Below are positions 51,135 through 60,483 of a stretch of 64,000 nucleotides of DNA, piece after piece. The notes beneath the pieces were generated by a model, which was not told the origin of the DNA, did no database searches, and saw only the letters and a program-made list of their open reading frames with translations. The DNA comes from CBDCVD01 sp965224015. Lineage in GTDB: Bacteria > Pseudomonadota > Alphaproteobacteria > Rhizobiales > CBDCVD01. The translations under genes and the position numbers were made by a program. The stretch spans positions 2,356,001 through 2,420,000 of the forward strand of contig OZ245032.1 of the NCBI GenBank assembly GCA_965224015.1, given 5' to 3'. The stretch's first letter is position 1. Each line of letters opens with the position of its first letter.

Positions 51135-51685
51135 TAATCTTCGTTTAAGGTTAACCAACCTTTGTAAAAGTGTGACAAAACAGCAACAATTAACAAAAAA
51201 AATGCAAATCTTCGTTGAAATTCTATTGATTTTTATTGATTACCCCTCCCATAGCGCTATGGTCGATGCACGTCATGTTGGTTGAGTCGGCGTGCGCTCG
51301 GTGAGCAAAGCGACGGTAAGACAGGGCCAATGCCTTAAGAGACTAAAGGTCAAAACGTCGAGGCAAAGATCTAAAACAATGTGGCGGGTTACTCGAAGTC
51401 GCGAAAGCCGTCAAAGGGTGCTGAGAAAGGGTAAAATCCCGTGGAAAGGGTGAAATCCGGTGGCACTGTTTAGTCGACTAAGGGGTGCTGATACTGATTA
51501 AGTGATACTGATTAAGTGATATTCGCCAAGTCATGTCCACCAAGTGATTTCGCTTAAACGCATTATCAGTTCGCTTAACCGTTGTTTTCCTGATGCGCTT
51601 CAGTTGAACCGAAGTTTAACCCTTTGTTGAAACCCAGGCTCTCTAAAAAAAAAGGAGAAAAACGTGAGGGCAATTGGAGGTCAGA
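51135..51685. other. Gap of 551 nt before the porin gene
   Basis: No gene recognised. It holds the perfect palindrome CATAGCGCTATG (51250-51261), a doublet of about 14 bp (ACTGATTAAGTGAT, 51487-51520) and, next to the gene, A-rich sequence with GGAGG. It probably contains the porin promoter and a long leader. Confidence 0.45.
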
Positions 51686-53209
51686 ATGAAAAAATTTACG
51701 ACACTTGTTATGGGCTCCGCGGCAGCTGTATCGATGCTGGCCTCCGGTGCCCAAGCTGCGGATCCGCCTATTCCTGCTGACGAGCCGGCGGTTGCCGTTT
51801 GTGACGCCTTTGGTACAGGCTTCTGGGCCATCCCCGGCACCAGCAATTGCATCAAGATCAGCGGTTATATACGCGCCGATTACACCTTTACCACCGAGAG
51901 AAAAGACCGGGTGAGCATTTCCGGGCTCTCGCCTGCAGCCGCAAACACAAATTTGGGTGCAAGCATAGCTGCTGCCGCAAAGACTCGTGCAGGTCCCGGT
52001 CCCGCTGTGGGTGGCCGAAGGGACCTCATTTTCGTGCCGCAAGGGACTAGCGATGCTAATGTTCAGGTTGGAAGCATCACCCATGGGACAGACCCAAGCA
52101 CCGATGCTTCTGTGTTGGCCTTGCGAGAGGCTAATCTGGATGGGCGTCGGGGCAACCTTGGTTGGGGAAGCCGGTTCCGTTTTAACGTTGACGTGCAGTC
52201 CATGACTGAATGGGGCGTGCTGCGTGCCTTCGGTCGCCTTCAGGGCGATAATGGCGGTGGCGTTAGTGTGGACAAAGCCTACGTTCAATTTGCGGGATTA
52301 ACCGCGGGTTGGGCAACAAGTCCGTTTGCTTTCGATAGCATCGGAACCATGCACAGCGATGCTTTTGATGACGCGTGGACCACACACCTGCTGTCCTATA
52401 CGTTTGCCGCCGGCAATGGCATCAGCGCAACCCTGTCGCTGGAAGACCCAAGCGTGTCCTGGCATAACGCCCGCGGCACCACTAGATTGGTCTGGGATCA
52501 AGGCCGTGGCAATATTCAGGATGACAACGTGCCGGACGTAGTTGCCGCGTTTAAGATTGAGCAAAGCTGGGGCAAGGCGCACCTGGCCGGTATGTATCAT
52601 AGAGGCGAGATTCGTACTGCGGCGGTACCCGGGACGCCGTCGATACCCGCAGGGCCATGGCGCAGCTATTCCGGTTATGGTGTCACCGCCGGTGTTGCCG
52701 TCAAGGCTCCCATGCTGGAGGGGGCAGAGCTTGCTATTTCCGGTGCCTATGCACATGGTCTTGGCAGGGGCATCGGCATGCAAAATGTCATTGGCGGCGG
52801 ATTGACCGACGCTACTACACCTGACAGCAATGGTGCCATTACAAAAACGAAGGGCTATTCCGGTTCCATCGGGCTGACGATCCCCGTTTCGGATCAGATC
52901 GAGTTCCAAGTGGCGGGCGGCTATCTGAGCGCCAAAAACTCGTTTAATTCTGGTGCTCCCAACTATGGCAAGGTCAAGGCCTATACGGTTGGCGCGTCGG
53001 TTGGCTGGTCGCCGGTTTCCGACCTGACCATCAGTCTGGGTGTAGACTATGACCACGCGAAATACACCGCAGGGAATTTCCCGACGGTTCAGTCGGGTAC
53101 TAGTGAGTCGATAGTAACCGGCGCCACAAGTGACCCTGTTGATGCAACGGGTTGGCAGCGGTCGTTGTCGCAAACGTCCGTCCGCTTGCGCATCCAGCGT
53201 GACTTCTAG
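51686..53209 (+). CDS. Major outer-membrane porin (Porin_2, rhizobial type)
   Basis: A 507-residue porin. Signal peptide MKKFTTLVMGSAAAVSMLAS ending at AQAA. The family signature follows: CDAFGTGFWAIPGTSNCIKISGYIRADY, with the usual pair of cysteines. Many short amphipathic strands (FQVAGGYLSAKNSF, TVGASVGWSPVSDLTISLG) end in RLRIQRDF with a terminal Phe, as expected for a beta-barrel assembled by BamA. GGAGG lies close to the ATG at 51686. Monocistronic with a strong terminator behind it. It lets small hydrophilic solutes through the outer membrane. Confidence 0.93.
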   Translation: MKKFTTLVMGSAAAVSMLASGAQAADPPIPADEPAVAVCDAFGTGFWAIPGTSNCIKISGYIRADYTFTTERKDRVSISGLSPAAANTNLGASIAAAAKTRAGPGPAVGGRRDLIFVPQGTSDANVQVGSITHGTDPSTDASVLALREANLDGRRGNLGWGSRFRFNVDVQSMTEWGVLRAFGRLQGDNGGGVSVDKAYVQFAGLTAGWATSPFAFDSIGTMHSDAFDDAWTTHLLSYTFAAGNGISATLSLEDPSVSWHNARGTTRLVWDQGRGNIQDDNVPDVVAAFKIEQSWGKAHLAGMYHRGEIRTAAVPGTPSIPAGPWRSYSGYGVTAGVAVKAPMLEGAELAISGAYAHGLGRGIGMQNVIGGGLTDATTPDSNGAITKTKGYSGSIGLTIPVSDQIEFQVAGGYLSAKNSFNSGAPNYGKVKAYTVGASVGWSPVSDLTISLGVDYDHAKYTAGNFPTVQSGTSESIVTGATSDPVDATGWQRSLSQTSVRLRIQRDF

Positions 53210-53290
53210 GCATCTGCTATAATTGCCCAGGGGTGTGAGGGGTTGTTGAGAGGTTTTTGGCAACCCATCGCTCCGCATAAACAAAATAAG

Positions 53291-53324
53291 AAAGGCCTCG
53301 GGTTCCCCCGGGGCCTTTTGTTTT
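53291..53324 (+). terminator. Intrinsic terminator of the porin gene
   Basis: AAAGGCCTCGGG pairs with CCCGGGGCCTTT (one mismatch) around TTCC, followed by TGTTTT. Confidence 0.9.
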
Positions 53325-53372
53325 GGAGGGCAACCCTGGGGCTGGCCAGGTCACAAATAGAGGTTGCACCTC

Positions 53373-53669
53373 TAGAGCGTGTCAGGTCTTAATAGAACCA
53401 TTCTGCCAAAAGGTACTTGGGCGATTTTGCGACAAGATGGGCCTTAATACCAAGGATCCTTAGCAACGACTCATGGATTGGCATCAAAGCGTTGTGTTAC
53501 CAAGGCAGGACACCATTAGGCGTGTCTATAAAGCCAATACCGCTGGTATCACCAAGGGCCCTTGCCAATGACTCATGCCTTTGCGTCAAAGCGTTGTGTT
53601 ATCAAGGCAATACACCAGTCGGCGTGTCTATAAAGCCAATACCGCTGGTATAAGACCTAACACGCTCTA
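53373..53669. repeat. Element F bracketing two A elements
   Basis: TAGAGCGTGTCAGGTCTTA (53373-53391) and TAAGACCTAACACGCTCTA (53651-53669) form a 19-bp inverted repeat with one mismatch. Between them are unrelated sequence and two A units (53447-53651). The right end supplies the TAG stop of the nuclease gene. Confidence 0.85.
53447..53651 (-). repeat. Two element A copies, head to tail
   Basis: Reversed units of about 103 bp; boundary at 53549 (CGCTGGTATCACCAAGGG). Confidence 0.9.
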
Positions 53670-54182
53670 ACACCAGGTGCGACGGCGACCCGCCCTATAG
53701 CGCCGCGCCAATCGTTTTCGCAGCAAACGCGCGGAAAGCAAATAGCCCTCCCTGGTGGTGACATCGGCAATGACGCGGCCATAGTATTTGCCGCGAGAGA
53801 TGTTCGTCAATACGACAATGCCCGCACCGGTGGCAGCACGCACATAGGCGCGGGCCCGGCGCGCCAGATGTTTCTCACGCGCGCAGCGACCGCGTAGCTC
53901 GGGGGCGTCAATGCCGCGAATCCGCACAGACGTCACCAGGTCCTGGTCCAGCCATATGGGGACGCGGACGCGAATCGAGTCTCCATCAATAACCGCCAGA
54001 ACCTCGGCCCTGACGGGGCCCGCAAAGACCTTTCGCGCCAATGTTTCCCCGGCCTGTGCCAGGGGAATGGCCAAAAGCAACAGGTACACCCCCACAACGC
54101 CTGCGCGGAAAGCCAACAAAAATTGTAAACTGGCAATGGGGCTTTCTTTAGCGCGTGGCATGATTTTGGATGACGTGAACAT
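53667..54182 (-). CDS. Exported thermonuclease-family (SNase) protein
   Basis: A 171-residue protein with a hydrophobic N-terminal segment (LLAFRAGVVGVYLLLLAIPL, then AQAG) that is probably a signal peptide or anchor. The nuclease fold is seen in VLAVIDGDSIRVRVPIW, VRIRGIDAPELRGRCAREK (the conserved Arg, Asp and Glu of the active site) and GKYYGRVIADV with the second catalytic Arg. It would hydrolyse DNA or RNA outside the cytoplasm with Ca2+. An internal ATG at residue 8 is an alternative start. The last residue and TAG stop come from an F-element end. Confidence 0.85.
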   Translation of the reverse strand: MFTSSKIMPRAKESPIASLQFLLAFRAGVVGVYLLLLAIPLAQAGETLARKVFAGPVRAEVLAVIDGDSIRVRVPIWLDQDLVTSVRIRGIDAPELRGRCAREKHLARRARAYVRAATGAGIVVLTNISRGKYYGRVIADVTTREGYLLSARLLRKRLARRYRAGRRRTWC

Positions 54183-54300
54183 AAGAAGGAATATATTCCT
54201 TTATCGCACCATAAATCAAGTGCCTTTATGAATATTTTCCTTGTTCCGCATATTTTTCAGGGGGAAGCCTTGCCCACTTCCCCAGGAACGGGAAACGTTT

Positions 54301-54403
54301 ATACCAGCGGTATTGGCTTTATATACACGCCGACTGGTGTAGGGCCTTGATAACACACCTCTTCGACGCTAAGCCATGAGCCCTTGTTAAGGACCCTTGG
54401 TAT
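54301..54403 (+). repeat. Element A copy
   Basis: Full A unit in the 805-nt gap between the nuclease gene and htpX. Confidence 0.9.
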
Positions 54404-54473
54404 TATTGGCTATCCTGGCCAGGTCGTTAAGCAAGAGGCCCGGCTTGCAATAACAAGCGCAACACTACATATA

Positions 54474-54782
54474 ATACCAGCGGTATGAGCTTTATGGACA
54501 CGCCGACTGGTGTACTGCCTTGATAACATAACTCTTTGACGCTAATCCATGAGTCATTGGCAAGGGCCCTTGGTATATGCCAGCGGTATGAGCTTTATGG
54601 ACACGCCAACTGGTGTACGGCCTCGATAACACAACGCTTTGACGCCAAGGCATGAGTCATTGGCAAGGGCCCTTGGTATATGCCAGCGGTATGGGCTTTA
54701 TGGACACGCCGACTGGTGTCCTGCCTTGATAACACAACGCTTTGCCGCCAAGGCATGAGTCATTGGCAAGAGCCCTTGGTAT
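54474..54782 (+). repeat. Three element A copies in a head-to-tail array
   Basis: Units 54474-54576, 54577-54679 and 54680-54782; the second and third begin ATGCCAGCGG. The rest of the gap up to htpX (54783-54987) has no recognised feature. Confidence 0.92.
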
Positions 54783-54987
54783 AAAAAGCACCGGTATGCA
54801 TTAAAAAGCACGTCAGGTGAAGAAAGTGCACTGTGTGCGCGGCCAAAGGCCCAAGCCGTTTCGGATGGGACGCAAGGCCTTTTTGGTTTAAGGAATTTAA
54901 GACTTCGGGGCTGTAAAACGTAACGCAATAAAGGTTACTGGTAACTTCGCAACTCGCGCCGAACAAGACCCCATAGAGGATACGACT

Positions 54988-55896
54988 ATGAACTACACCA
55001 AAACAGCAATATTGCTCGCGGGCATGACGGGCCTGTTCATGGCCATCGGCTATATGCTCGGTGGCGGCAACGGCATGGTTATTGCCTTTGGCGTTGCTGT
55101 CGCCATGAACGTGTTCAGCTACTGGAACTCCGACAAGATGGTGCTGCGCATGCATAATGCGCACGAAGTCGATACGCGGTCGGCGCCGGACTATTATACC
55201 ATGGTGGCGCATTTGGCGGAGAACGCGGATTTGCCCATGCCGCGGGTGTTTGTTATTGAAGAGGCGCAGCCGAACGCCTTTGCCACGGGACGCAATCCGG
55301 AGAACGCAGCGGTGGCGGCAACCACGGGATTGATGCGTATGCTTAGTCGCGACGAGCTTGCCGGGGTCATGGCGCACGAGTTGGCGCACATCAAGAACCG
55401 CGATACGTTGATCATGACCATGACGGCGACCATTGCCGGTGCGGTTTCCATGTTGGCGAATTTTTCCCTGTTTTTTGGTGGACGCAGAGACAATCCTCTG
55501 GGGGTGCTCGGTTCCATTCTGATGGTTATTCTGGCGCCCATGGCGGCGATGATTGTGCAGATGGCGATCAGCCGCACGCGCGAATATGCCGCCGACAGGC
55601 TTGGGGGGCAGATTTGCGAGAACCCCCTGGCGCTGGCCTCCGCGTTGGAGAAAATCTCCGATGGCGCCGCCCACATCCCCAACGAGGCCGCTGAAGCGAA
55701 CCCGGCGACCGCCCATATGTTTATTATCAATCCCCTGTCGGGTCAGCGCATGGACGGGCTGTTTTCCACCCACCCGAATACACAAAACCGTATTGATGCC
55801 CTGGTACAACAGGCCGGGGAACGGGGTGCGTCTTTTTCTTCATCGTCCTCTTATGGTACCCGGACCCCGGGCCCATGGGATGCGGGGCGGCGCTAG
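54988..55896 (+). CDS. htpX: Zinc metalloprotease HtpX
   Basis: A 302-residue inner-membrane M48 protease. Two N-terminal helices (AILLAGMTGLFMAIGYML; GMVIAFGVAVAMNVFSYW), then VFVIEEAQPNAFATGRNP, the zinc site HELAH in LAGVMAHELAHIKNRDT, two further helices and the third ligand region SRTREYAADRLGG. It takes part in quality control of membrane proteins. GAGGATACGACT precedes the ATG. The tail is Ser-rich. The stop TAG continues as an F-type end (TAGCGCGTGTCATG). In many relatives rsmB follows; here a heparinase-like gene follows. Confidence 0.95.
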   Translation: MNYTKTAILLAGMTGLFMAIGYMLGGGNGMVIAFGVAVAMNVFSYWNSDKMVLRMHNAHEVDTRSAPDYYTMVAHLAENADLPMPRVFVIEEAQPNAFATGRNPENAAVAATTGLMRMLSRDELAGVMAHELAHIKNRDTLIMTMTATIAGAVSMLANFSLFFGGRRDNPLGVLGSILMVILAPMAAMIVQMAISRTREYAADRLGGQICENPLALASALEKISDGAAHIPNEAAEANPATAHMFIINPLSGQRMDGLFSTHPNTQNRIDALVQQAGERGASFSSSSSYGTRTPGPWDAGRR

Positions 55897-56038
55897 CGCG
55901 TGTCATGTCATAATAGAACCCCGGTTATGGATAAGGAACTTTTTTCACACTTTATCGGTTCATGCTCAAGCAAAGGCTGCAAAGCGCTTGACAGAAACTC
56001 TTAACTCCAGGCTTATTACGGACTTCAATCCGCCAATA

Positions 56039-57613
56039 ATGCAGACCATTGACGAGTCTGTAGCGCGGGATATTTATGCGGGGGTGTTTGCTTTTGCCGC
56101 GCGCACGGTACAGGCGGATGAAACGTCAATTTTTCTGACCTCACCCCCCTCTCCTGAATGGCAGAGGGCTTTGCAGGGTTTCGACTGGCTGCCGCATCTC
56201 GCCTATGCGCGGCAATCGGTCATTCCCCTGAAAGCGATCTCACTCCTGCAGGAATGGATCAACGTTGCGGCCGGCAAGGGCGCACAGGCGCGCCAGCCGC
56301 ATGTTGGTGCGCGCCGGGTATGGAACTGGCTTTTGTGCCTGCCGGTGATCCGGGCCCGCGCGAGCCCTGCGGTGGCCGACAAAATCCATCGCGCCCTCAA
56401 TCAGCAGGTCCACGACTTAAGCCGCATGACCTTTGAGGGGGCGCACCCTGTTGAATTGTCCATAGGGCTTTGCAGGGTTCTGCATGCGCTGGCGTTCACA
56501 GCCCGGGAGGCGGCATTGCCGCGCGCGCTTGCTGAACTGGAGGCAACCCTTGATACCCAGGTTCAGTCGGACGGGTGCCTCATTTCGCGAAATCCCGCGG
56601 CTCTCGTGCGGGTGCTTGGTCAGCTACTGGTTCTGCGCGCTGTTCTTGCGCAAGGCGCAGCGGATACGGATCGGTCCGCGGGCCTGGACCGGGCTGTTGA
56701 ACGCATGTCTGGCGCTTTGCGGGTCCTGAGCCTGGTTCCCAGGCGACCGGCATTGTTTCATGGTGCGGGTGAGGTGGATCAGGGGTACGTGACGGCGCTG
56801 TTGGCAGGGACCTCTGATCCTGACGAAGCCCCGCATATAGCGCACGCGCGGTGTGGCGGGTATCATGTGCTCAGTCGCGGTGACAGTCGTGTCATTATGG
56901 ATACCGGTGCGATTTGCCCGGTGCCGTTTTCCGCCACATCCCATGCCAGCTGTTTGGGGTTTGAGCTGGCCTGGAAAGCGTGCCCTGTGATCGTCAATTG
57001 CGGCTCGCCGCGTGTCAGCGATGAGGCGCTGAGGCAGCTTCTGCGTGCAACCGCGGCGCATTCCACATTGGTCATCAATGATGTGTCCTCCTGCCGCTTT
57101 TCACCGCAGGATATCGGCAACGGGCAGGCGCAACGGTATGTTGTCGCCGGACCGCGGCAGGTTAACTGTAAACAGGAGGATGAGGATAAAGATAAGGATG
57201 AAGGGGTCTGCATCCGTGCACGCCATGACGGGTATATGTCTGCGTTCAATCTTTTGCATGAGCGCCGTCTGGCTCTATCAAGGGACGGAGGCGCGCTAAA
57301 GGGCCGTGATCGTCTCACCCCCGGCCGTGACACCGATCTGCACACCCACCTGCCTTATGTTCTGCGCTTTCATCTTCATCCTGACATTGACATAACCCAG
57401 ATGGATCGCAGACACATGGCCATGTCCCTGCCCAATGGCGACGCGGTAAGCTTCACCTGCCATGATGAGGATATTGCGATTGAGGAAAGCCTTTACACCC
57501 GGCGCTCGGGGGTGCCGGTGCCGACACAGCAGATTGTCATCGCCTCAGATGTCCAGCGCGCACGACAGATATCCTGGAGCCTGGAATTTTCTCAAAAGCG
57601 CGGTTTTGATTGA
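56039..57613 (+). CDS. Heparinase II/III family protein
   Basis: About 524 residues from the ATG at 56039; family-like sequence (RLITDFNPPIMQTI) extends a little upstream, so a TTG at 55988 is a plausible earlier start. An alpha-toroid part (FDWLPHLAYARQSVIPLKAI, ISLLQEWINV) is followed by the beta-sheet Heparinase_II/III domain with FHGAGEVDQGY, GGYHVLSRGDSRVIMDTG, ALRQLLRATAAHSTLVIND and DTDLHTHLPYVLRFHLHPD. This alphaproteobacterial group has unknown substrates. An acidic Lys/Glu/Asp run (QEDEDKDKDEG) near the middle is unusual. Its stop abuts the convergent lyase gene exactly. Confidence 0.85.
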   Translation: MQTIDESVARDIYAGVFAFAARTVQADETSIFLTSPPSPEWQRALQGFDWLPHLAYARQSVIPLKAISLLQEWINVAAGKGAQARQPHVGARRVWNWLLCLPVIRARASPAVADKIHRALNQQVHDLSRMTFEGAHPVELSIGLCRVLHALAFTAREAALPRALAELEATLDTQVQSDGCLISRNPAALVRVLGQLLVLRAVLAQGAADTDRSAGLDRAVERMSGALRVLSLVPRRPALFHGAGEVDQGYVTALLAGTSDPDEAPHIAHARCGGYHVLSRGDSRVIMDTGAICPVPFSATSHASCLGFELAWKACPVIVNCGSPRVSDEALRQLLRATAAHSTLVINDVSSCRFSPQDIGNGQAQRYVVAGPRQVNCKQEDEDKDKDEGVCIRARHDGYMSAFNLLHERRLALSRDGGALKGRDRLTPGRDTDLHTHLPYVLRFHLHPDIDITQMDRRHMAMSLPNGDAVSFTCHDEDIAIEESLYTRRSGVPVPTQQIVIASDVQRARQISWSLEFSQKRGFD

Positions 57614-58522
57614 TCAGGCGTCTTTGCGTGCGGCAATGGCGTTTGCAATCGCCACCGTTTCCCGGGCCATTTCAGCGTGCAACAGTTCGACCATGCGCCC
57701 CTCCACCGTGATCACCCCCTGTCCCTGGTTTTCGGGCAAATCAAAGGCGGCGATGATGCGGCGCGCAAATTCAACGTCCTCAACGGGAGGGGAGAATGCG
57801 GCGTTGCAGGCCTCAATCTGTTTGGGATGAATGATCGTCTTGCCGGTCATACCCAGATCGCGCCCCTGCCGACATTCGCGGGCAAAGCCCTCGCTGTCGC
57901 CAAAATCGTTAAAAACCCCGTCGATAATGTCCAGACCAAAGGCGCGGGCAGCGGCAACACAGGTCGATAGCCAGGCGATCATGGGTAACCGTCCCGGCTG
58001 AATCCGGGCCCGGGTGTCCTTGGCCAGGTCATTGGTTCCCATAACAAAGGCCGCCAGCGGTGTTGTCTGCGCCGCCTGGGCGATGTTCGCCGCGTTCAGC
58101 ATGGCCCGCGGCGTCTCCATCATCGCCCAGATGGCGATCGTGGATTCGGCGGTTTGCATCACATCAAGTCTGTCCGCCACCGCCTTCACAGCGGCGGGGT
58201 TGTTGATTTTGGGAACCAGGACGGCGTCCGGGCGCGCCGCCGTTGCCATTCGCAAATCCTCCTCGCCCCACGGTGTTGCAAGGCTGTTGATACGCACGAT
58301 GCGCTCACGCGGGCCGTAGTCCGTCTGTGTGAGGGCTTCCAGCACCTGCGCCCGGGCTGTTTCTTTCGCGCCCGGGGCAACGGCATCCTCAAGATCAAAA
58401 ATAATCCCGTCTATATTGAGGTTACGGGCCTTTTCCAGGGCCCGATCGTTGGTTCCCGGCACATAAAGCAATGACCGGCGCGGGCGTATGGGAGCCGCTT
58501 GCCCTTTCCTGGAGCGTGTCAT
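57614..58522 (-). CDS. CoA-ester lyase (CitE/HpcH family)
   Basis: A 302-residue TIM-barrel lyase. Motifs: RSLLYVPGTNDRALEKA, the metal site in IIFDLEDAVAPGAKE, RINSLATPWGEEDLRM, IWAMMETPRAMLNAA, GTNDLAKDTRAR and TIIHPKQIEACN. Such enzymes cleave malyl-CoA, methylmalyl-CoA, citramalyl-CoA or related beta-hydroxyacyl-CoA esters to acetyl- or propionyl-CoA and an oxoacid; the exact substrate is undecided. The start ATG and the next codons (ATGACACGCTCC) coincide with an F-type end, so the N-terminal MTRSR may be repeat-derived; a downstream start was not identified. Confidence 0.9.
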   Translation of the reverse strand: MTRSRKGQAAPIRPRRSLLYVPGTNDRALEKARNLNIDGIIFDLEDAVAPGAKETARAQVLEALTQTDYGPRERIVRINSLATPWGEEDLRMATAARPDAVLVPKINNPAAVKAVADRLDVMQTAESTIAIWAMMETPRAMLNAANIAQAAQTTPLAAFVMGTNDLAKDTRARIQPGRLPMIAWLSTCVAAARAFGLDIIDGVFNDFGDSEGFARECRQGRDLGMTGKTIIHPKQIEACNAAFSPPVEDVEFARRIIAAFDLPENQGQGVITVEGRMVELLHAEMARETVAIANAIAARKDA

Positions 58523-58590
58523 GTTTTAATAGAACCCATTTTCGTTTCTTGATTGACGGGCGGGCCGGGTCATAAATAGACGTTTCCCGC

Positions 58591-59397
58591 TCAAATGCCA
58601 AGGTGGAGCATCACCGGCACATGATCGGATGTTTTCTGCCAACCCCGGATGCGCTTATACACCTCGGCTTGTTTGATCGATCCGGTCAGGTCCGGGGTCA
58701 CCCAGATATGATCAAGGCGGCGCCCCTTGTCGGCTTTTTTCCAATCCGGCGAGCGATAGCTCCACCATGTATAAAGACGTTCATTGGGATCGATGACATG
58801 GCGGACCGCATCAACCCATTTTCCGGCTTCTCTCACCTTTGCAAGCGCCGCGACTTCAACGGGGGTATGGCTGACGACCTTCAGGAGCGCCTTGTGGGAC
58901 CAGACATCGGTCTCAAGCGGCGCCACGTTCAGATCACCCGTTAGTACCGTGCGCCCGCCGGCGGATTTGCGTTGCATGAGAACACCCATTTCATCCAGAA
59001 ATCGCAGCTTGTGATCAAACTTCTCGTTCTCGGTTCGGTCCGGCACGTCGCCGCCCGAGGGAACATAGACGTTATCAATACGCATAGGCTGCGCATTGTT
59101 CGGCCTAATGCTCACCGCAATATGGCGGGTATCGCCCTTGTTGCAAAAATCCAGCACTTCCTGGTCTGCGAATTCATGGCGCGAGAGGGTCGCAACCCCG
59201 TGATAGCCCTTTTGTCCATTGACCGCAATATGCGCGTATCCCAGTTTTTGAAACGGCTCTTTGGGAAACAGAGCGGTGGGACATTTGATTTCCTGCAGGC
59301 ACAAAACGTCGGGCTCGTAGGTGCGCAGGACCCGCGCAACCAGATTTTTGCGCAGGCGCACCGAGTTGATATTCCAGGTCATGATGCAAAAAGGCAT
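58591..59397 (-). CDS. xth: Exodeoxyribonuclease III
   Basis: A 268-residue endonuclease/exonuclease/phosphatase-fold enzyme. Motifs of the ExoIII/APE group: WNINSVRLRKN, LCLQEIKCP (metal-binding Glu), YVPSGGD, LTGDLNVAPLETDVW and the C-terminal SDHVPVML catalytic His. It cuts at abasic sites in base-excision repair. Start MPFCIMTWNINSVR is the normal N-terminus. It follows lolA and ftsK on the minus strand, a conserved alphaproteobacterial order. Confidence 0.95.
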   Translation of the reverse strand: MPFCIMTWNINSVRLRKNLVARVLRTYEPDVLCLQEIKCPTALFPKEPFQKLGYAHIAVNGQKGYHGVATLSRHEFADQEVLDFCNKGDTRHIAVSIRPNNAQPMRIDNVYVPSGGDVPDRTENEKFDHKLRFLDEMGVLMQRKSAGGRTVLTGDLNVAPLETDVWSHKALLKVVSHTPVEVAALAKVREAGKWVDAVRHVIDPNERLYTWWSYRSPDWKKADKGRRLDHIWVTPDLTGSIKQAEVYKRIRGWQKTSDHVPVMLHLGI

Positions 59398-59437
59398 GGA
59401 GGCTAATTTTTTGTTATGGTTGCTATGGTTGTTGTGG

Positions 59438-59530
59438 CCATTGCCAATGACTCATGCCTTAGCGTCAAAGCGTTGTGTTATCATGGCAGGACACCAGTCG
59501 GCGTGTACATAAAGCCAATACCGCTGGTAT
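59438..59530 (-). repeat. Element A, left-truncated copy
   Basis: Reversed A unit missing its first about 10 bp; it ends in CGCTGGTAT whose following TA gives the TAA stop of lolA. Confidence 0.85.
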
Positions 59531-60180
59531 TACTTGTCCCGATTGGCGCTGGCGCGCGTATCGAACCAATAGTCCATTTTGTTGACCTTGATGCCGGTCT
59601 TCAGGCTGGTGATGGCAACCACGGTGTGGTGGCCTTTCGAATCGCGCACGGACCATTGCTGCAGGGTGCGTGACCCCTTGTCGAAAACCAGCGTCAGGGT
59701 GCCGGAACCAAATGGCGTCTCCTCAAAAATGGTTACGGAAACCCGGGCATCGTCCTCGCTATAGCCGGTGATCGTCCCGCTGCGCTCCATGTCGATCTTG
59801 TCAGCCAGCAAAAACCGCAAGGGTGTTTTCGACAGGGGGTAAAGGTCCTTGGTATTCAGCCGCCGGTCCCATACGATAACCCCGTGTCTGCCGTTGGCGC
59901 GGATCTCGACCCTTGAGGGTTTGTCATACTTGAGCAACATGCGCCCGGGACGCAGAATTTTAAACATGCCCCCAATGCTGCGGCCTGAGTGGCCGGTCTG
60001 AATAAAACGCCCGCCCATGGACCTGATGCCGTTATAGTGATCACTGATCTGGCGTAAGGTCTGGCGTTGCTCCGGGGATAGGGGATAGCGCTTTTTTGCC
60101 ATGGCGCTGGTTACCGGCACCGCAAGTACGGCGACAAGCGCCACCAGTCCGAGCCTACGCAAAATCAACCGCCTGTTCAT
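59530..60180 (-). CDS. LolA-like outer-membrane lipoprotein carrier protein
   Basis: A 216-residue periplasmic protein from the ATG at 60180, with AAGGAG upstream and a signal peptide (LGLVALVAVLAVPVTSAMA). The LolA pattern is seen in HYNGIRSMGGRFIQTGHSG, GGMFKILRPGRMLLKYDKPSRVEI, VIVWDRRLNTKDLYPLSKTPLRFLLAD and TLVFDKGSRTLQQWSVRDSKG. It ferries lipoproteins from the inner to the outer membrane. Position after ftsK supports lolA identity. The TAA stop is supplied by an A element. Confidence 0.9.
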   Translation of the reverse strand: MNRRLILRRLGLVALVAVLAVPVTSAMAKKRYPLSPEQRQTLRQISDHYNGIRSMGGRFIQTGHSGRSIGGMFKILRPGRMLLKYDKPSRVEIRANGRHGVIVWDRRLNTKDLYPLSKTPLRFLLADKIDMERSGTITGYSEDDARVSVTIFEETPFGSGTLTLVFDKGSRTLQQWSVRDSKGHHTVVAITSLKTGIKVNKMDYWFDTRASANRDK

Positions 60181-60321
60181 ACATGATCTCCTTAACAACT
60201 CTGGGCACAGGAACGCCGCGCGATTCCCATACCTTTCAACAATTTTCATCAGGTTTTATCACAAAGGACTTAGTGAGTGATTAACCATGAATAGCCAACC
60301 GCATGTCTCAATGAGACTATT

Positions 60322-60424
60322 ATAACAAGGGGCCTTGCCAATGACTCATGCATGAGCGTCAAAGAGGCGTGTTAGCAAGGCAGCACACTAACCGGCGTGT
60401 CCATAAAGCCAATACCGCTGGTAT
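60322..60424 (-). repeat. Element A copy
   Basis: Reversed, slightly diverged unit (ATAACAAGGGGCC to CGCTGGTAT), between ftsK and lolA. Confidence 0.85.
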
Positions 60425-60483
60425 TAGCAACCATCTATGACCGTTCTGGGGCCAGCGCCAGAGGCTGAACCTGAAGATCGGGT

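Noticed and set aside
51250..51261. CATAGCGCTATG palindrome as an operator of the porin gene
   Set aside because: A 12-bp palindrome over 400 nt from the start codon with no mapped promoter; mentioned only as part of the gap description.
55553..55987. N-terminal extension of the heparinase-like frame
   Set aside because: It overlaps htpX in another frame and shows no family similarity.
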